NCBI RefSeq assembly: GCF_024363255.1
Contig: NZ_AP026070.1
Coordinates: 3,348,001 to 3,412,000 of the forward strand
Length of the DNA: 64,000 nt
Source: Shewanella sp. NFH-SH190041
GTDB taxonomy: Bacteria > Pseudomonadota > Gammaproteobacteria > Enterobacterales > Shewanellaceae
Direction: 5' to 3'
Positions 32,705 through 41,595 of this stretch are shown piece after piece (the stretch's first letter is position 1; each line of letters opens with the position of its first letter). The notes under the pieces were generated by a model. That model saw only the letters and a list, made by a program, of their open reading frames with translations. It ran no database searches and was not told the DNA's origin. A program made the translations under genes and the position numbers.

Positions 32705-34928
32705 TCATCTCTCCACTCAGGCTGCACATCCCCTTCTCCGGGGGGTGCGCCTTGGCGGTATGCTGATCGTTCTAATAGCAGCCAGTTTCTGGCTGCTCGA
32801 TACCTTATGGCCACTGCCGGATAGTTATCCTAATGGTCCGGCAACGGTCATCATCAGCCGTCACGGCGAGGTGCTACGCTCTTTTGCTGACAACAAAGGT
32901 GTGCACCGTTATCCAGTCAGCCTAACTGACAATGCCACACATAATCAGCCTCAGGTTTCAGCTTTTTATCTGCAGGCACTGCTAAATTATGAAGATCGCT
33001 GGTTCTATTACCATCCCGGCTTTAACCCTGCGGCCATTGTCCGAGCCGCCTGGCAGTGGCTACGTTATGGTCATGTGGTCTCTGGTGGTTCAACCCTAAC
33101 CATGCAGGTCGCCCGACTGATCTCGCCTCATTCCCGCACTTTGCCGGGCAAAATTAAGCAGGTGTTTAGGGCGATACAACTGGAATACCATTACAATAAA
33201 TCCGCTATCCTCACGCTGTATTTAAATCTGGCACCATTTGGTGGCAATATTCAGGGTGTTGAAGCGGCTTCGCGGCATTTTTTCGGTAAATCTGCAGCTA
33301 ACCTGACAAAAACAGAAGCAGCCTTACTGGTTGCCCTGCCGCAAAAGCCATCCCGTTACCGGCCAGATCGCTATCCTGATATCGCTATGGCCATGCGTAA
33401 TAAGGTTCTGGATAGACTCGTCAGTTATGGCGTACTGAATCCCGCAGAAGCGCAACGGCTCCAGCAAGAAAAAATTCAATTGTATACCCAAGGTCCAGCC
33501 ACACTGGCCCCCCTGCTGGGACGGCAATTGAAACGCACTTATCCGCAGCGACATCTGATCCATAGCAGCATACGGTATGAACTACAGCAACGAATACAAA
33601 GGTTATTCGCCCGTTTAACCCAGCTATTACCGCCCAAAAGCTCTGCCGCTATCGTGATTATGGATAATGCTACCGCCGAAGTGATCGCCTATCAGGGCTC
33701 CGCCGATTTTAATGATGCAAGTCGCTTTTCCCATGTGGATATGGCTCGGGCAATCCGCTCACCCGGCTCTACACTAAAGCCTTTTATTTATGGTCAAGCG
33801 CTGGATCTGGGGATCATCCATTCCCAAAGTCTACTCAGTGATATTCCCTATGATTTTGCCGGTTACAAACCCCAAAATCTGAATCGACGTTTTCAAGGTG
33901 CTGTCAGTATGAGTAGCGCCTTAAAACAATCACTGAATATGCCGCTAATCCAAGTCTTCAATAAAGTGACGCCAGTTGCATTTGAAGACCGTCTCAAACA
34001 GGCTGGGATCCAATTACATCAGCATAAAGCGAATTTAACGGTTGGACTGGGAGGAACCGGAACGAATCTGCTGACATTAACTGCCATGTACCGCACTTTA
34101 GCCACGGGAGGGCAGTATCTTCCTCCTAGGTTCACACTCGCTCAACAACCGTTAGCGCAAACCGGTGAACCCCTGCTTTCCCCCCAAGCCAGCTGGATTA
34201 TTTTTAAAGTTCTCAGTGAAATCAGTGCGCCAGATAGAGTTGTGCCATCCATCCGTCGACGAATCGCTTGGAAAACAGGAACCAGTTACGGTTATCGAGA
34301 CTTTTGGTCTATTGGTGTCAGTCCAGATTACAGCGTCGGAGTTTGGGTTGGACGACCAGATTCCAGCCCTGTTGTTGGCTATCTTGGCGCAACCCAGGCG
34401 GCACCGATAATGTTTGATGCTTTTGATCAACTACCACCAGACAGACACAGATTACCTCAGCCAGGTGGAGTAAAAAAAATGACCATTTGCTGGCCTGGTG
34501 GCCGCAGTCTAGCGACTACACCGCCAGCGCAATGTCTCAGCCGTAAACAGGCTTATACTCTCGGTGGACTGACACCAGCCACCATGGATATTGATGGCCG
34601 TTTTATGGTCAATGCTAACCGAGACAGTGCCGATGTGATTTGGCCTCAGGGATTGGTCAATTGGCAATTACAGCATCAGACATTAGTCGAAGAGCACGCC
34701 ATTGACGATGCTTGTCCTCATATTCAACGCATCGCCACCGGCCAGCATTACTATAAAAATCAACTAACGGCATTACCATTAAAAGCCAACTTACCCAAAC
34801 TAAACTGGTATGTGAATGATCAACCCTATCATCAGACACAACTGGTATTGGCTAATTTTAATGGCAAAGTCGTAATTGATGCCTGCCAGGCTCTGACCTG
34901 TGATCGGCGCACCATCTATATTCACTGA
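32694..34928 (+). CDS. pbpC: Penicillin-binding protein 1C, bifunctional peptidoglycan synthase
   Basis: Inner-membrane enzyme with glycosyltransferase and transpeptidase domains. Membrane segment GGMLIVLIAASFWLLDTLWP; GT51 motifs EDRWFYYHPGFNP and GGSTLTMQVARL; transpeptidase motifs STLK (in SPGSTLKPFIYG), SLN and KTGTSYGYRD; then the C-terminal PBP1C-specific domain. About 744 residues from 32694. The start is uncertain: a TTG at 32694 overlaps the end of the macroglobulin gene by 11 bp and keeps the basic segment before the membrane helix; a GTG at 32745 and an ATG at 32760 are alternatives. Coupled with the macroglobulin gene, as in other Proteobacteria. Confidence 0.92.
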   Translation: MKNNHLSTQAAHPLLRGVRLGGMLIVLIAASFWLLDTLWPLPDSYPNGPATVIISRHGEVLRSFADNKGVHRYPVSLTDNATHNQPQVSAFYLQALLNYEDRWFYYHPGFNPAAIVRAAWQWLRYGHVVSGGSTLTMQVARLISPHSRTLPGKIKQVFRAIQLEYHYNKSAILTLYLNLAPFGGNIQGVEAASRHFFGKSAANLTKTEAALLVALPQKPSRYRPDRYPDIAMAMRNKVLDRLVSYGVLNPAEAQRLQQEKIQLYTQGPATLAPLLGRQLKRTYPQRHLIHSSIRYELQQRIQRLFARLTQLLPPKSSAAIVIMDNATAEVIAYQGSADFNDASRFSHVDMARAIRSPGSTLKPFIYGQALDLGIIHSQSLLSDIPYDFAGYKPQNLNRRFQGAVSMSSALKQSLNMPLIQVFNKVTPVAFEDRLKQAGIQLHQHKANLTVGLGGTGTNLLTLTAMYRTLATGGQYLPPRFTLAQQPLAQTGEPLLSPQASWIIFKVLSEISAPDRVVPSIRRRIAWKTGTSYGYRDFWSIGVSPDYSVGVWVGRPDSSPVVGYLGATQAAPIMFDAFDQLPPDRHRLPQPGGVKKMTICWPGGRSLATTPPAQCLSRKQAYTLGGLTPATMDIDGRFMVNANRDSADVIWPQGLVNWQLQHQTLVEEHAIDDACPHIQRIATGQHYYKNQLTALPLKANLPKLNWYVNDQPYHQTQLVLANFNGKVVIDACQALTCDRRTIYIH

Positions 34929-34930
34929 TA

Positions 34931-34956
34931 AAAATGGGACCTTTCGGTCCCATTTT
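34931..34956. terminator. Bidirectional terminator between pbpC and gltS
   Basis: Perfect 11-bp inverted repeat AAAATGGGACC/GGTCCCATTTT with a TTTC loop, between convergent genes and starting 3 bases past the pbpC stop. Confidence 0.9.
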
Positions 34957-34986
34957 CATCATTTATCGCAAAGAGTACGCAAGCTG

Positions 34987-36213
34987 TTACACCAAAAATG
35001 ACATATATGTTTGCAAAATAATCAAATTCACCAAGTCGATAAAGAAAGCCCCAACAATCGGTACCACCATAAAAGCTTGTGGAGATGGACCATAACGGTT
35101 AACGATAGAGCCCATATTCATTACCGCTGTTGGCGTCGCCCCCAGACCAAAACCGCAATGACCACTAGAAATGACCGCAGCGTCATAGTTACTGCCCATC
35201 ATTTTGAAGGTTATAAAGTAGGTAAAGACCCCAACGGCAATAGATTGTACGGCCAGAATAATTAAAAATGGCACCGCCAAATCAAAAATATTCCACAGTT
35301 TTAAACTCATTAACGCCATTGCTAAAAATAACGATAATGATACCGTACCTAACATATCCACGGTTTCTGTTTCTACTTTCCTTAGTTTGGTGACCTCTAA
35401 TATATTCGTGATAACCACACCAATAAATAAAGCGTATACAAAATCAGGGATCATTAACCAACTAATATTAAATTGAGAAACCCATTGTTCTAAATATTTA
35501 GCACCATTTACGCAGAGCAATAAAATAAATAAAACTTCAATGACTTTTTTCGCAGTAACCTTATCCTCTTCATACTCGTTATAAGTTACAATTTGAGGAT
35601 CGCGCATACGATTCTGGCTAGCACAGCCATATTCAGATTGAAGTTTATTTTTTTCAATTAATCGCTGAGCTACTGGACTACCAATAATCCCGCCCATAAT
35701 CAAACCAAAGGTCGCAGAAGCCATGGCGATTTCTAGGGTATTGTGCAGACCATACATATCTGACAAGGTCTTAGCCCAAGCTGCGCCGGTACCATGGCCA
35801 CCAGATAAGGTAATCGAGCCAGCAATTAGCCCCATCAGCGGATCTAACCCCAATGCCGTGGCTAAAGAAACCCCGATAGCATTTTGCATAATAATACATA
35901 AGGATGCTGCACCAAGGAAAATAAATACCTTAGCCCCCCCTTTTAATAATTGGGTATAATTTGCAGATAATCCTACTGTCGCAAAAAACATTAACATAAA
36001 TGTATTTTGCAATGGCAAATCAAATTTTAAATCTACTGACTTAAAATGTAATACTGTAATAATAAAGGCTACGACTAAGCCACCAACTATGGGCTCCGGA
36101 ATATTAAATCGTTTTAATATTGGTAATTTCGAATTAATAACATGCCCAAGAAACAGCACACTGATGGCAATCATAAATGATTCCAATGCACCAACTGATA
36201 TTACGTGACTCAT
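34987..36213 (-). CDS. gltS: Sodium/glutamate symporter GltS
   Basis: Sodium-driven glutamate uptake across the inner membrane. 408 residues with about ten hydrophobic segments in two inverted halves; the family signatures GLSANYTQLLKGG, SGGHGTGAAWAKT and GHCGFGLGATPTAVMNM (the re-entrant loops) are all present. A GAGG site precedes the ATG. The 776-bp gap upstream contains a CRP-like site. It is a single-gene unit. Confidence 0.94.
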   Translation of the reverse strand: MSHVISVGALESFMIAISVLFLGHVINSKLPILKRFNIPEPIVGGLVVAFIITVLHFKSVDLKFDLPLQNTFMLMFFATVGLSANYTQLLKGGAKVFIFLGAASLCIIMQNAIGVSLATALGLDPLMGLIAGSITLSGGHGTGAAWAKTLSDMYGLHNTLEIAMASATFGLIMGGIIGSPVAQRLIEKNKLQSEYGCASQNRMRDPQIVTYNEYEEDKVTAKKVIEVLFILLLCVNGAKYLEQWVSQFNISWLMIPDFVYALFIGVVITNILEVTKLRKVETETVDMLGTVSLSLFLAMALMSLKLWNIFDLAVPFLIILAVQSIAVGVFTYFITFKMMGSNYDAAVISSGHCGFGLGATPTAVMNMGSIVNRYGPSPQAFMVVPIVGAFFIDLVNLIILQTYMSFLV

Positions 36214-36989
36214 AACACCTCTTTTATCTTTTTATTTATATGTTGCTCATCCTTCCTTAATGATCGAAGGGTCTTGACCTCCCTGTGAACAACTAATCAA
36301 TCACCAACTCCTAATTTATCGGACTGGTTTCGAGTCTAGGTTTTCATAATTTAACAACTGCTAATTGCACACTTATGCAAACATGATTTACATCACAATG
36401 ATAATTTACAGATAAATTCTGAGATGTAGTTCAAAAAAATGAGAAAAAAACCCTACCCATTGATGTAAAAACAGGCAAATAGAAAGAGGATTTTACTAAG
36501 AAAGCACTCAGAATTTCGCGTAATTATTCATTAATTACTACGCCGGGAAGTAGCCGGTCAATGCTAACTAAAACAAGACAATCACGGGGTGCTGGCCATC
36601 ATACAGGCCTCAAAATATTACGCTTGTATAGGTTGACTAACTTACTGCTAAAAAAATGGTTTTTCAATCACAGCAAGCGAATATCCCAATAAATCTCAAC
36701 TCAACACCTCCTTGTTAACCGGGTAATTTCACTTTAGCTACCGATGGCACACCCCAAAATCAGTCAGATAACATTCCCTGATATTTTGCCGCAATAGGCC
36801 GATATATAAACCTTACTCAAGCACTTTTGAACCATGCTTTATATTCTTTGTCATCGATATAGGCATTTTATTTCTAAATACAACAATTATGCACTTTTAA
36901 CAGATAAAAACGCATTTCGCATAAAGGCAGCGCACTTTTATAGCAGACAACTTGTATGACTCAGGCCATACTGCAGCCTATAAACAATA
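36214..36989. other. 776-bp divergent intergenic region between gltS and the M14 gene
   Basis: AT-rich with no convincing gene. It must hold both promoters. Apart from a CRP-like site at 36382-36397, I see no strong operator, hairpin terminator or repeat. A purine-rich GGAGG occurs on the minus strand near 36707-36712 (as CCTCC on the plus strand), but no reasonable open frame follows it. Confidence 0.5.
36382..36397. promoter_or_regulatory. Candidate CRP/FNR-type binding site
   Basis: CATGATTTACATCACA matches 12 of 16 bases of the TGTGATCTAGATCACA CRP palindrome, with a perfect right half. It lies about 170 bp upstream of gltS and far from the M14 gene. Carbon or anaerobic control of glutamate uptake would be plausible. 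Single-site match only. Confidence 0.4.
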
Positions 36990-37007
36990 ATGGAGAAAAT
37001 AGACGCA

Positions 37008-37931
37008 ATGACCACACAATTTTACCCCATTGGTACTGTCGGGCAGGCATGGGGAACGGTAGAGAAAGCCCAGTGGCTGGCAAGCCGACAAATCCAGCGC
37101 AGCTACCATGATGAAGTGATTGCCAAACTAACAGCTCTGGATGATAGTTTAGAGCTGGTACAGTACGGGGCACTCAGTCAGGATCCGCAACGCTATCCTC
37201 TGCTCGCAGTAAAAAGCCGTCATTGGGATGACAATAAACCCAAGGTATTGATCACCGGCGGTGTACACGGTTATGAGACCAGTGGCGTTCAAGGCGCGAT
37301 TGAATTTATTCTGCACCATGCGCCAACCTATCTTCAGCGCGTGAATCTGCTTATTGCTCCCTGCGTCAGCCCTTGGGGATATGAGGTCATCAACCGCTGG
37401 AATGCCAAGGCCATCGATCCCAATCGTTCATTTATCGCTAACAGCCCCTGTGAAGAAGCCGCGGCACTGATGACACTACTAGATAGTCTGGGACGGGATT
37501 TTCTGATCCATATTGATTTGCATGAAACCACAGACTCTGACGAACAGGAATTTCGCCCCGCTCTAGCCGCACGAGATGGGAAAATATATCAGCCAGATAC
37601 CGTGCCAGATGGTTTTTATCTGGTAGGCGACAGTGAACAACCTCAGGATGCTTTTCAACAAGCCATAATCGCTGCAGTCAGCCAAGTCACTCATATTGCC
37701 CCACCCGATGCCAATGGCCTAATCATCGGTGAGCCCCTAGTGCAACCTGGAGTGATCAATTATCCGGTCAAATCTCTGGGACTGTGCGCGGGGGTGACTC
37801 AATGCCGTTACTGCACCACCACTGAAGTTTATCCCGATAGCCCTAAGGCCAGCGATAGTATCTGTAATCAAGCTCAGGTCGCAGCCATATGTGCCGGATT
37901 AGATTTTGTTCTGTCTCAAGCGAATGAGTAA
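37008..37931 (+). CDS. M14-family zinc carboxypeptidase-like protein (AstE/aspartoacylase group)
   Basis: Cytoplasmic metallo-hydrolase, 307 residues, no signal peptide. The zinc ligands are visible: GGVHGYETSG gives His and Glu (HxxE) and HIDLHETTDSD gives the third His, as in the AstE/ASPA branch of M14. The substrate is not known; amide or N-acyl amino acid hydrolysis is the family theme. The start at 37008 (MTTQFYPIGTV) follows TGGAG at a slightly long spacing; an ATG six codons earlier has no site. It stands alone, divergent from gltS, and ends before a strong terminator. Function beyond the family is inference. Confidence 0.82.
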   Translation: MTTQFYPIGTVGQAWGTVEKAQWLASRQIQRSYHDEVIAKLTALDDSLELVQYGALSQDPQRYPLLAVKSRHWDDNKPKVLITGGVHGYETSGVQGAIEFILHHAPTYLQRVNLLIAPCVSPWGYEVINRWNAKAIDPNRSFIANSPCEEAAALMTLLDSLGRDFLIHIDLHETTDSDEQEFRPALAARDGKIYQPDTVPDGFYLVGDSEQPQDAFQQAIIAAVSQVTHIAPPDANGLIIGEPLVQPGVINYPVKSLGLCAGVTQCRYCTTTEVYPDSPKASDSICNQAQVAAICAGLDFVLSQANE

Positions 37932-38072
37932 AGGCACTTTTAAGCGTAATGCTAACGAAAAAAGCTCTGACACTCTTAGCCTTGAGCGAGTCAATCGTCC
38001 TGAGCTCATAGCGCTACACCAATAACATAAAGAAAATAGCAAACAAGCAAATAGCGCCATCATTCAGACAAT

Positions 38073-38100
38073 AAAAAACTCTGCCAAGGCAGAGTTTTTT
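38073..38100. terminator. Bidirectional terminator after the M14 gene
   Basis: Perfect 13-bp inverted repeat AAAAAACTCTGCC/GGCAGAGTTTTTT, A-run on the left and T-run on the right, between convergent genes. Confidence 0.9.
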
Positions 38101-38146
38101 ATTGGACTACACAGCTGATAGCAAGTCACTGCGCCGCCATTAATTA

Positions 38147-38347
38147 TCAATATTGATCGCTACGCTCTCCTACCTGTGCTTGACGGCTAAGCCAAGCAAA
38201 AGGCACCAACCAGATCCCCAGTAAAACCATCATGGCCGTAATCGCAAACTGTTTATCACTCAAGGTGATACCAAGTAAGGTAATCACTAAAGCAAAGCCT
38301 ATCGAGATCAGCACATTCCACATACCGGCTTTTCTGACACTCATCAT
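38147..38347 (-). CDS. Small two-helix membrane protein, unknown function
   Basis: 66 residues with two predicted membrane helices (about residues 10-27 and 33-52). GGAGAG sits just before the tandem ATGs, which supports real translation. The short tail is polar (SRQAQVGERSDQY). No family recognised. It is flanked by a terminator downstream and a gene-poor stretch upstream, so it seems to be its own unit. Confidence 0.7.
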   Translation of the reverse strand: MMSVRKAGMWNVLISIGFALVITLLGITLSDKQFAITAMMVLLGIWLVPFAWLSRQAQVGERSDQY

Positions 38348-38566
38348 TATCTCTCCTATTGACTGTCAGCCCTTGGCTGCTGTCCGATATTCATTCCGGG
38401 CGGATAGCAGGCCCCCACCTGATATCCGCCGCCTTTCAGTCAGTCATGCTGAGGCTGGCAGCACTGTGTATCTGACCATCCCCCCGGATCCCCCGATACC
38501 CTGTTGTGCCTTAAACCATACCGGCGATACTGACCACTTCTCCTGGCATAACCATCATTACTTACT

Positions 38567-38761
38567 GTGATACGTATCAAGCATTCAAAACGCGCAATAA
38601 AAAATCACATTGAATTGATTCGCTCACGTCATCTAAGCGGCTTATTGTGCTTGGCGCGGCTAATGAATCATGTCGACCAAGAAAGCCTGGCGATAGCGAA
38701 AGCATTATTGGTGAAAAAAACCACATACATTGCGAATAATTCTCAATTTCAAATAAAGTAA
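38567..38761 (+). CDS. Doubtful small basic ORF
   Basis: 64 codons from a GTG. The product is strongly basic in its first half (several Lys/Arg) with a helical LCLARLMNHVDQESLAIAKALL core. The composition is protein-like and the gap contains nothing else, but no ribosome site or known family supports it. A minus-strand frame of similar size (38577-38783) overlaps it and looks less protein-like. Could be a decayed gene. Confidence 0.25.
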   Translation: MIRIKHSKRAIKNHIELIRSRHLSGLLCLARLMNHVDQESLAIAKALLVKKTTYIANNSQFQIK

Positions 38762-38806
38762 TGCAGTCAAGCAGCAAGTGCAAGTAAATTTTCGATTACC
38801 CCAAAG

Positions 38807-38835
38807 AAAAAAACCGTTCACAAAGGAACGGTTTT
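38807..38835 (-). terminator. Terminator after pgpA
   Basis: Stem AAAACCGTTC/GAACGGTTTT with a 6-nt loop, followed on the minus strand by a U-rich run. It closes the long minus-strand riboflavin/thiamine/lipid gene block. Confidence 0.8.
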
Positions 38836-38855
38836 ATCAGGGGATTAACTGGTGG

Positions 38856-39350
38856 TTATAGCAGCCAATAAGCCAGTAACTGCATACAGATAAAAGCAAA
38901 TACCCCAGCTAACACATCATCTATCATAATACCTAGGCCGCCATGTACTTTGGCATCCAGCACCCGAATAGGCCAAGGTTTTAAGATGTCAAAAAAGCGG
39001 AATAAAATAAATCCCGCCAAAATCCACAGCCATCCGGCAGGCGCCGCAATCATGGTGATTAACAGCCCGGCAATCTCATCCCAAACAATAGCGCCATGAT
39101 CATGTACCTGCATATCAGCAGATGCCTTGCCGCAGATAAAAATCCCCACCAAGATCACCAGCGCGGTAGCCAATAGATACCCGCCCATCCCTAACTGAGA
39201 CAACAGCAAATAGACAGGGATCCCTGCCAAGGTACCAAAAGTACCGGGAGCTTTGGCAAACTTACCACTGCCAAAACCCAGCGCTAAAAAGTGCACTGGG
39301 TTTGCCAGCGACAACCGTGCCAGTGCTTTATCTTTTGCAAATAACTTCAT
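38856..39350 (-). CDS. pgpA: Phosphatidylglycerophosphatase A
   Basis: Inner-membrane phosphatase making phosphatidylglycerol from its phosphate. 164 residues with several hydrophobic segments; conserved FGSGKFAKAPGTFGTLAGIP, IVWDEIAG and LRFFDILKPWPI-like (FRFFDILKPWPIR) and GIMIDDVLAG motifs carry the acidic residues of the family site. It begins immediately after the thiL stop, so the two are coupled. Confidence 0.95.
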   Translation of the reverse strand: MKLFAKDKALARLSLANPVHFLALGFGSGKFAKAPGTFGTLAGIPVYLLLSQLGMGGYLLATALVILVGIFICGKASADMQVHDHGAIVWDEIAGLLITMIAAPAGWLWILAGFILFRFFDILKPWPIRVLDAKVHGGLGIMIDDVLAGVFAFICMQLLAYWLL

Positions 39351-40307
39351 TTAAAAATGCTCAAATCCCAAATAGGTTGGGGTAAATGGCTCACCATCTT
39401 GCAGCAATTTCAGCTGCTCTCCGGTGCACAGTTGGCCTATCTGAACAAAGCCTACACCGCTTTGGCTTAAAGAGGTTTCCAACGCGCCGCGTTGAGCTTC
39501 AGGAACAGTAAACAGCAGCTCATAATCTTCACCCCCGGTCAGGGCGTAACTGATAGCCTGATCCAGTGGTAGCGTATCACGCATCGCTTGGGACAGGGGT
39601 AACTGATCCACATGAATAACAGCGCCTAAACCGGTCGCGTTAAGCAGATGGCGGATATCCGACACCAAACCATCAGACAAATCAATGGCGCTCGAGGCTA
39701 ATCCGCGCAGAGCCTGACCTGCCAGCACTCTTGGCGTAGGTCGGTAATGTCGCCCCACCAAATAAGCCTGATGTTCTGGCCGGGCATCATGTTTACCCTG
39801 CAATAAAGCCAGCCCCAATGCCGAATCCCCTAAGCTACCAGTGACATAAATCCAGTCACCGTTACGCCCACCACTACGGGTCAGTGCTTTGCCCGCTGGG
39901 ATCTGGCCATTGACCGTGATGGTAATAGACTTAGGTCCCCGGGTGGTGTCGCCCCCGACCAGAGCAATACCATAGTACTGCGCGGCATCCAGCAAACCAT
40001 CAGAAAAACGTTTTAGCCATAACTCATCCACACTGGGCAAGGTCAATGCTAAGGTCATCCACGCGGGCTCAGCCCCCATGGCGGCTAAATCAGACAAGTT
40101 AACAGCCAGTGCCTTATAGCCTAAATCTTCCGCCGGCATGTCCGGTAGAAAATGGACATTTTCCACCAGGGTGTCCACGGAGATAGCCAAGGTCTGATTT
40201 TCCCCAGGACGCAGCAGAGCACAGTCATCCCCTATGCCCAACAGCACATCCCGGCGCTGCGGCCCACGGCCGCTGAAAAAATTATCGATTAATTGAAACT
40301 CTTTCAC
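39351..40307 (-). CDS. thiL: Thiamine-monophosphate kinase
   Basis: Last step to thiamine diphosphate, ATP-dependent. Motifs include GIGDDCALL (metal and ATP site), SVDTLVENVHFLPD, AVNLSDLAAMGAEP, GGDTTRG and SAIDLSDGLVSDIRH. 318 residues. It follows nusB after a terminator-like hairpin, so its expression depends on readthrough or its own promoter in the 193-bp gap. Confidence 0.96.
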   Translation of the reverse strand: MKEFQLIDNFFSGRGPQRRDVLLGIGDDCALLRPGENQTLAISVDTLVENVHFLPDMPAEDLGYKALAVNLSDLAAMGAEPAWMTLALTLPSVDELWLKRFSDGLLDAAQYYGIALVGGDTTRGPKSITITVNGQIPAGKALTRSGGRNGDWIYVTGSLGDSALGLALLQGKHDARPEHQAYLVGRHYRPTPRVLAGQALRGLASSAIDLSDGLVSDIRHLLNATGLGAVIHVDQLPLSQAMRDTLPLDQAISYALTGGEDYELLFTVPEAQRGALETSLSQSGVGFVQIGQLCTGEQLKLLQDGEPFTPTYLGFEHF

Positions 40308-40465
40308 AGTCGCTTTACCTGCAATGATTCCGGTCGGTCCGGCTGTGCGGCAGCAGTGAAAACACCTGAGGCGGGGAGAGATACTGGTAACGCGGCAATG
40401 GCGCGTCGCCGAGTACTTGCCCGCAGCGGGGCACAGTCAGATGACGGGAATGAATCCTTCCATAG

Positions 40466-40495
40466 AAAAACGGTACCCCTAAGGATACCGTTTTT
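40466..40495. terminator. Terminator between nusB and thiL
   Basis: Inverted repeat AAAAACGGTA/TACCGTTTTT, with A and T runs on both sides, 5 bases past the nusB stop. It may lower but need not stop readthrough into thiL. Confidence 0.75.
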
Positions 40496-40500
40496 TTGTC

Positions 40501-40905
40501 TTACTTACGTGCAACCAGTTTGTCCAGAATACCGTTGACAAACTTGTGACCATCTTCAGCACCAAAGGTCTTGGCAGACTCAATGGCTTCGTTGATCACC
40601 ACTTTGAACGGCACATCCTTACGGAAAGTGAGTTCAAATACTGCCAGACGCAAAATGGCTTTCTCAACCGGATCCACTTCATCCAGTGGACGCACCAAAA
40701 ATGGGATAATCATCTCATCCAGTTGCGCGGTTTTGGTTGCAGCGCCCGCAAACAGTTCACGGAAATAAGCAACATCAACCCCGTCCAGGTTCTGCTCAGT
40801 CAGAAACTGATGTTCCACATCAGCGACGTTGTTACCGCTCAATTGCCATGAATAAACGGCCTGAACCGCTAAGCGGCGGGCCTTACGGCGCTCAGAAGGC
40901 TTCAT
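40501..40905 (-). CDS. nusB: Transcription antitermination protein NusB
   Basis: Binds boxA RNA with NusE to allow antitermination on rRNA operons. 134 all-helical residues with [19 protein letters not shown] at the start and the C-terminal [27 protein letters not shown] family signature. It follows ribH by 15 bp; ribH-nusB-thiL-pgpA is a conserved order. Confidence 0.97.
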   Translation of the reverse strand: MKPSERRKARRLAVQAVYSWQLSGNNVADVEHQFLTEQNLDGVDVAYFRELFAGAATKTAQLDEMIIPFLVRPLDEVDPVEKAILRLAVFELTFRKDVPFKVVINEAIESAKTFGAEDGHKFVNGILDKLVARK

Positions 40906-40920
40906 TGGATTTCCTACTAT

Positions 40921-41397
40921 TTACAGCTGTTGTTCAAGTTCTTGCAGCACATTGACCATTTCCAGCAGACCCAGAGCAGCTTCGCCACCTTTGTTACCAG
41001 CCTTGGTACCTGAACGTTCAATCGCCTGTTCAATGGTATCTGTGGTCAGTACCCCGAAAGAAACGGGAACATCAAACTCCAGAGACACCTGAGCCAGACC
41101 CTTGTTACATTCGCCTGCAACAAAATCAAAATGCGGCGTACCGCCACGGATCACCGCACCCAGTGCAATAATACCGTCGAATTGGCCGCTGGCCGCCACA
41201 CGGCGGGCTGCCAGAGGCAGCTCAAACGCACCTGGTACACGGACTACAGTGATATTCTCATCTGCAACCTGACCAAAACGCTTCAGCGTATCAATCGCCC
41301 CGCTCAGCAAACTTTCAACAACAAAGCTGTTGAAACGCGATACTACGATCGCAACTTTGGCATTTTTCGCTTCGATATTACCTTGAACTACGTTCAT
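40921..41397 (-). CDS. ribH: 6,7-dimethyl-8-ribityllumazine synthase
   Basis: Penultimate step of riboflavin synthesis; assembles as an icosahedral or pentameric shell. 158 residues from the ATG at 41397 ([21 protein letters not shown] cut short here); the open frame runs 29 codons further without support. Family motifs [26 protein letters not shown] and [17 protein letters not shown] are present. Confidence 0.97.
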   Translation of the reverse strand: MNVVQGNIEAKNAKVAIVVSRFNSFVVESLLSGAIDTLKRFGQVADENITVVRVPGAFELPLAARRVAASGQFDGIIALGAVIRGGTPHFDFVAGECNKGLAQVSLEFDVPVSFGVLTTDTIEQAIERSGTKAGNKGGEAALGLLEMVNVLQELEQQL

Positions 41398-41595
41398 TAT
41401 CTTACCTAATTTAGCTAAAGCACCCGGGCAGGGCGAAAAAGTGGCGCTATCATACCACAGGCTTTCTTCCCAGACCCCATGCAAATTTTCACAAAAAAGT
41501 TAAATTATCCGCTCTTGGGTCAACATGCCATGAAAATTTTCAAGTTATTGCTTGTAAAACAAGGCTATGCCAACCCAAAACCGGGGAATGTCGGC

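Larger units (their letters stand above)
38348..38855. other. 508-bp stretch with at most one doubtful small ORF
   Basis: No confident gene. A 64-codon plus-strand frame (38567-38761, GTG start) encodes a basic peptide beginning IRIKHSKRAIKNHIELIR, but there is no clear ribosome site and no family match I recognise. The left part has Pro-rich GC-rich sequence without long frames. The pgpA terminator is at its right end. Confidence 0.5.

Noticed and set aside
38577..38783. 68-codon minus-strand open frame
   Set aside because: Overlaps the equally doubtful plus-strand frame, lacks a ribosome site and looks less protein-like.
40308..40500. TPP riboswitch before thiL
   Set aside because: The nusB-thiL gap has no CUGAGA...GACC type core on the coding strand; only a terminator hairpin is supported.
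41398..41595. FMN riboswitch upstream of the riboflavin genes
   Set aside because: I looked for the conserved AGGGCGGGGUGAAAUUCCCC-type core in the gaps before ribH, ribBA, ribE and ribD and did not see it. The GGGCAGGGCGAAA text near 41430 lacks the remaining helices.
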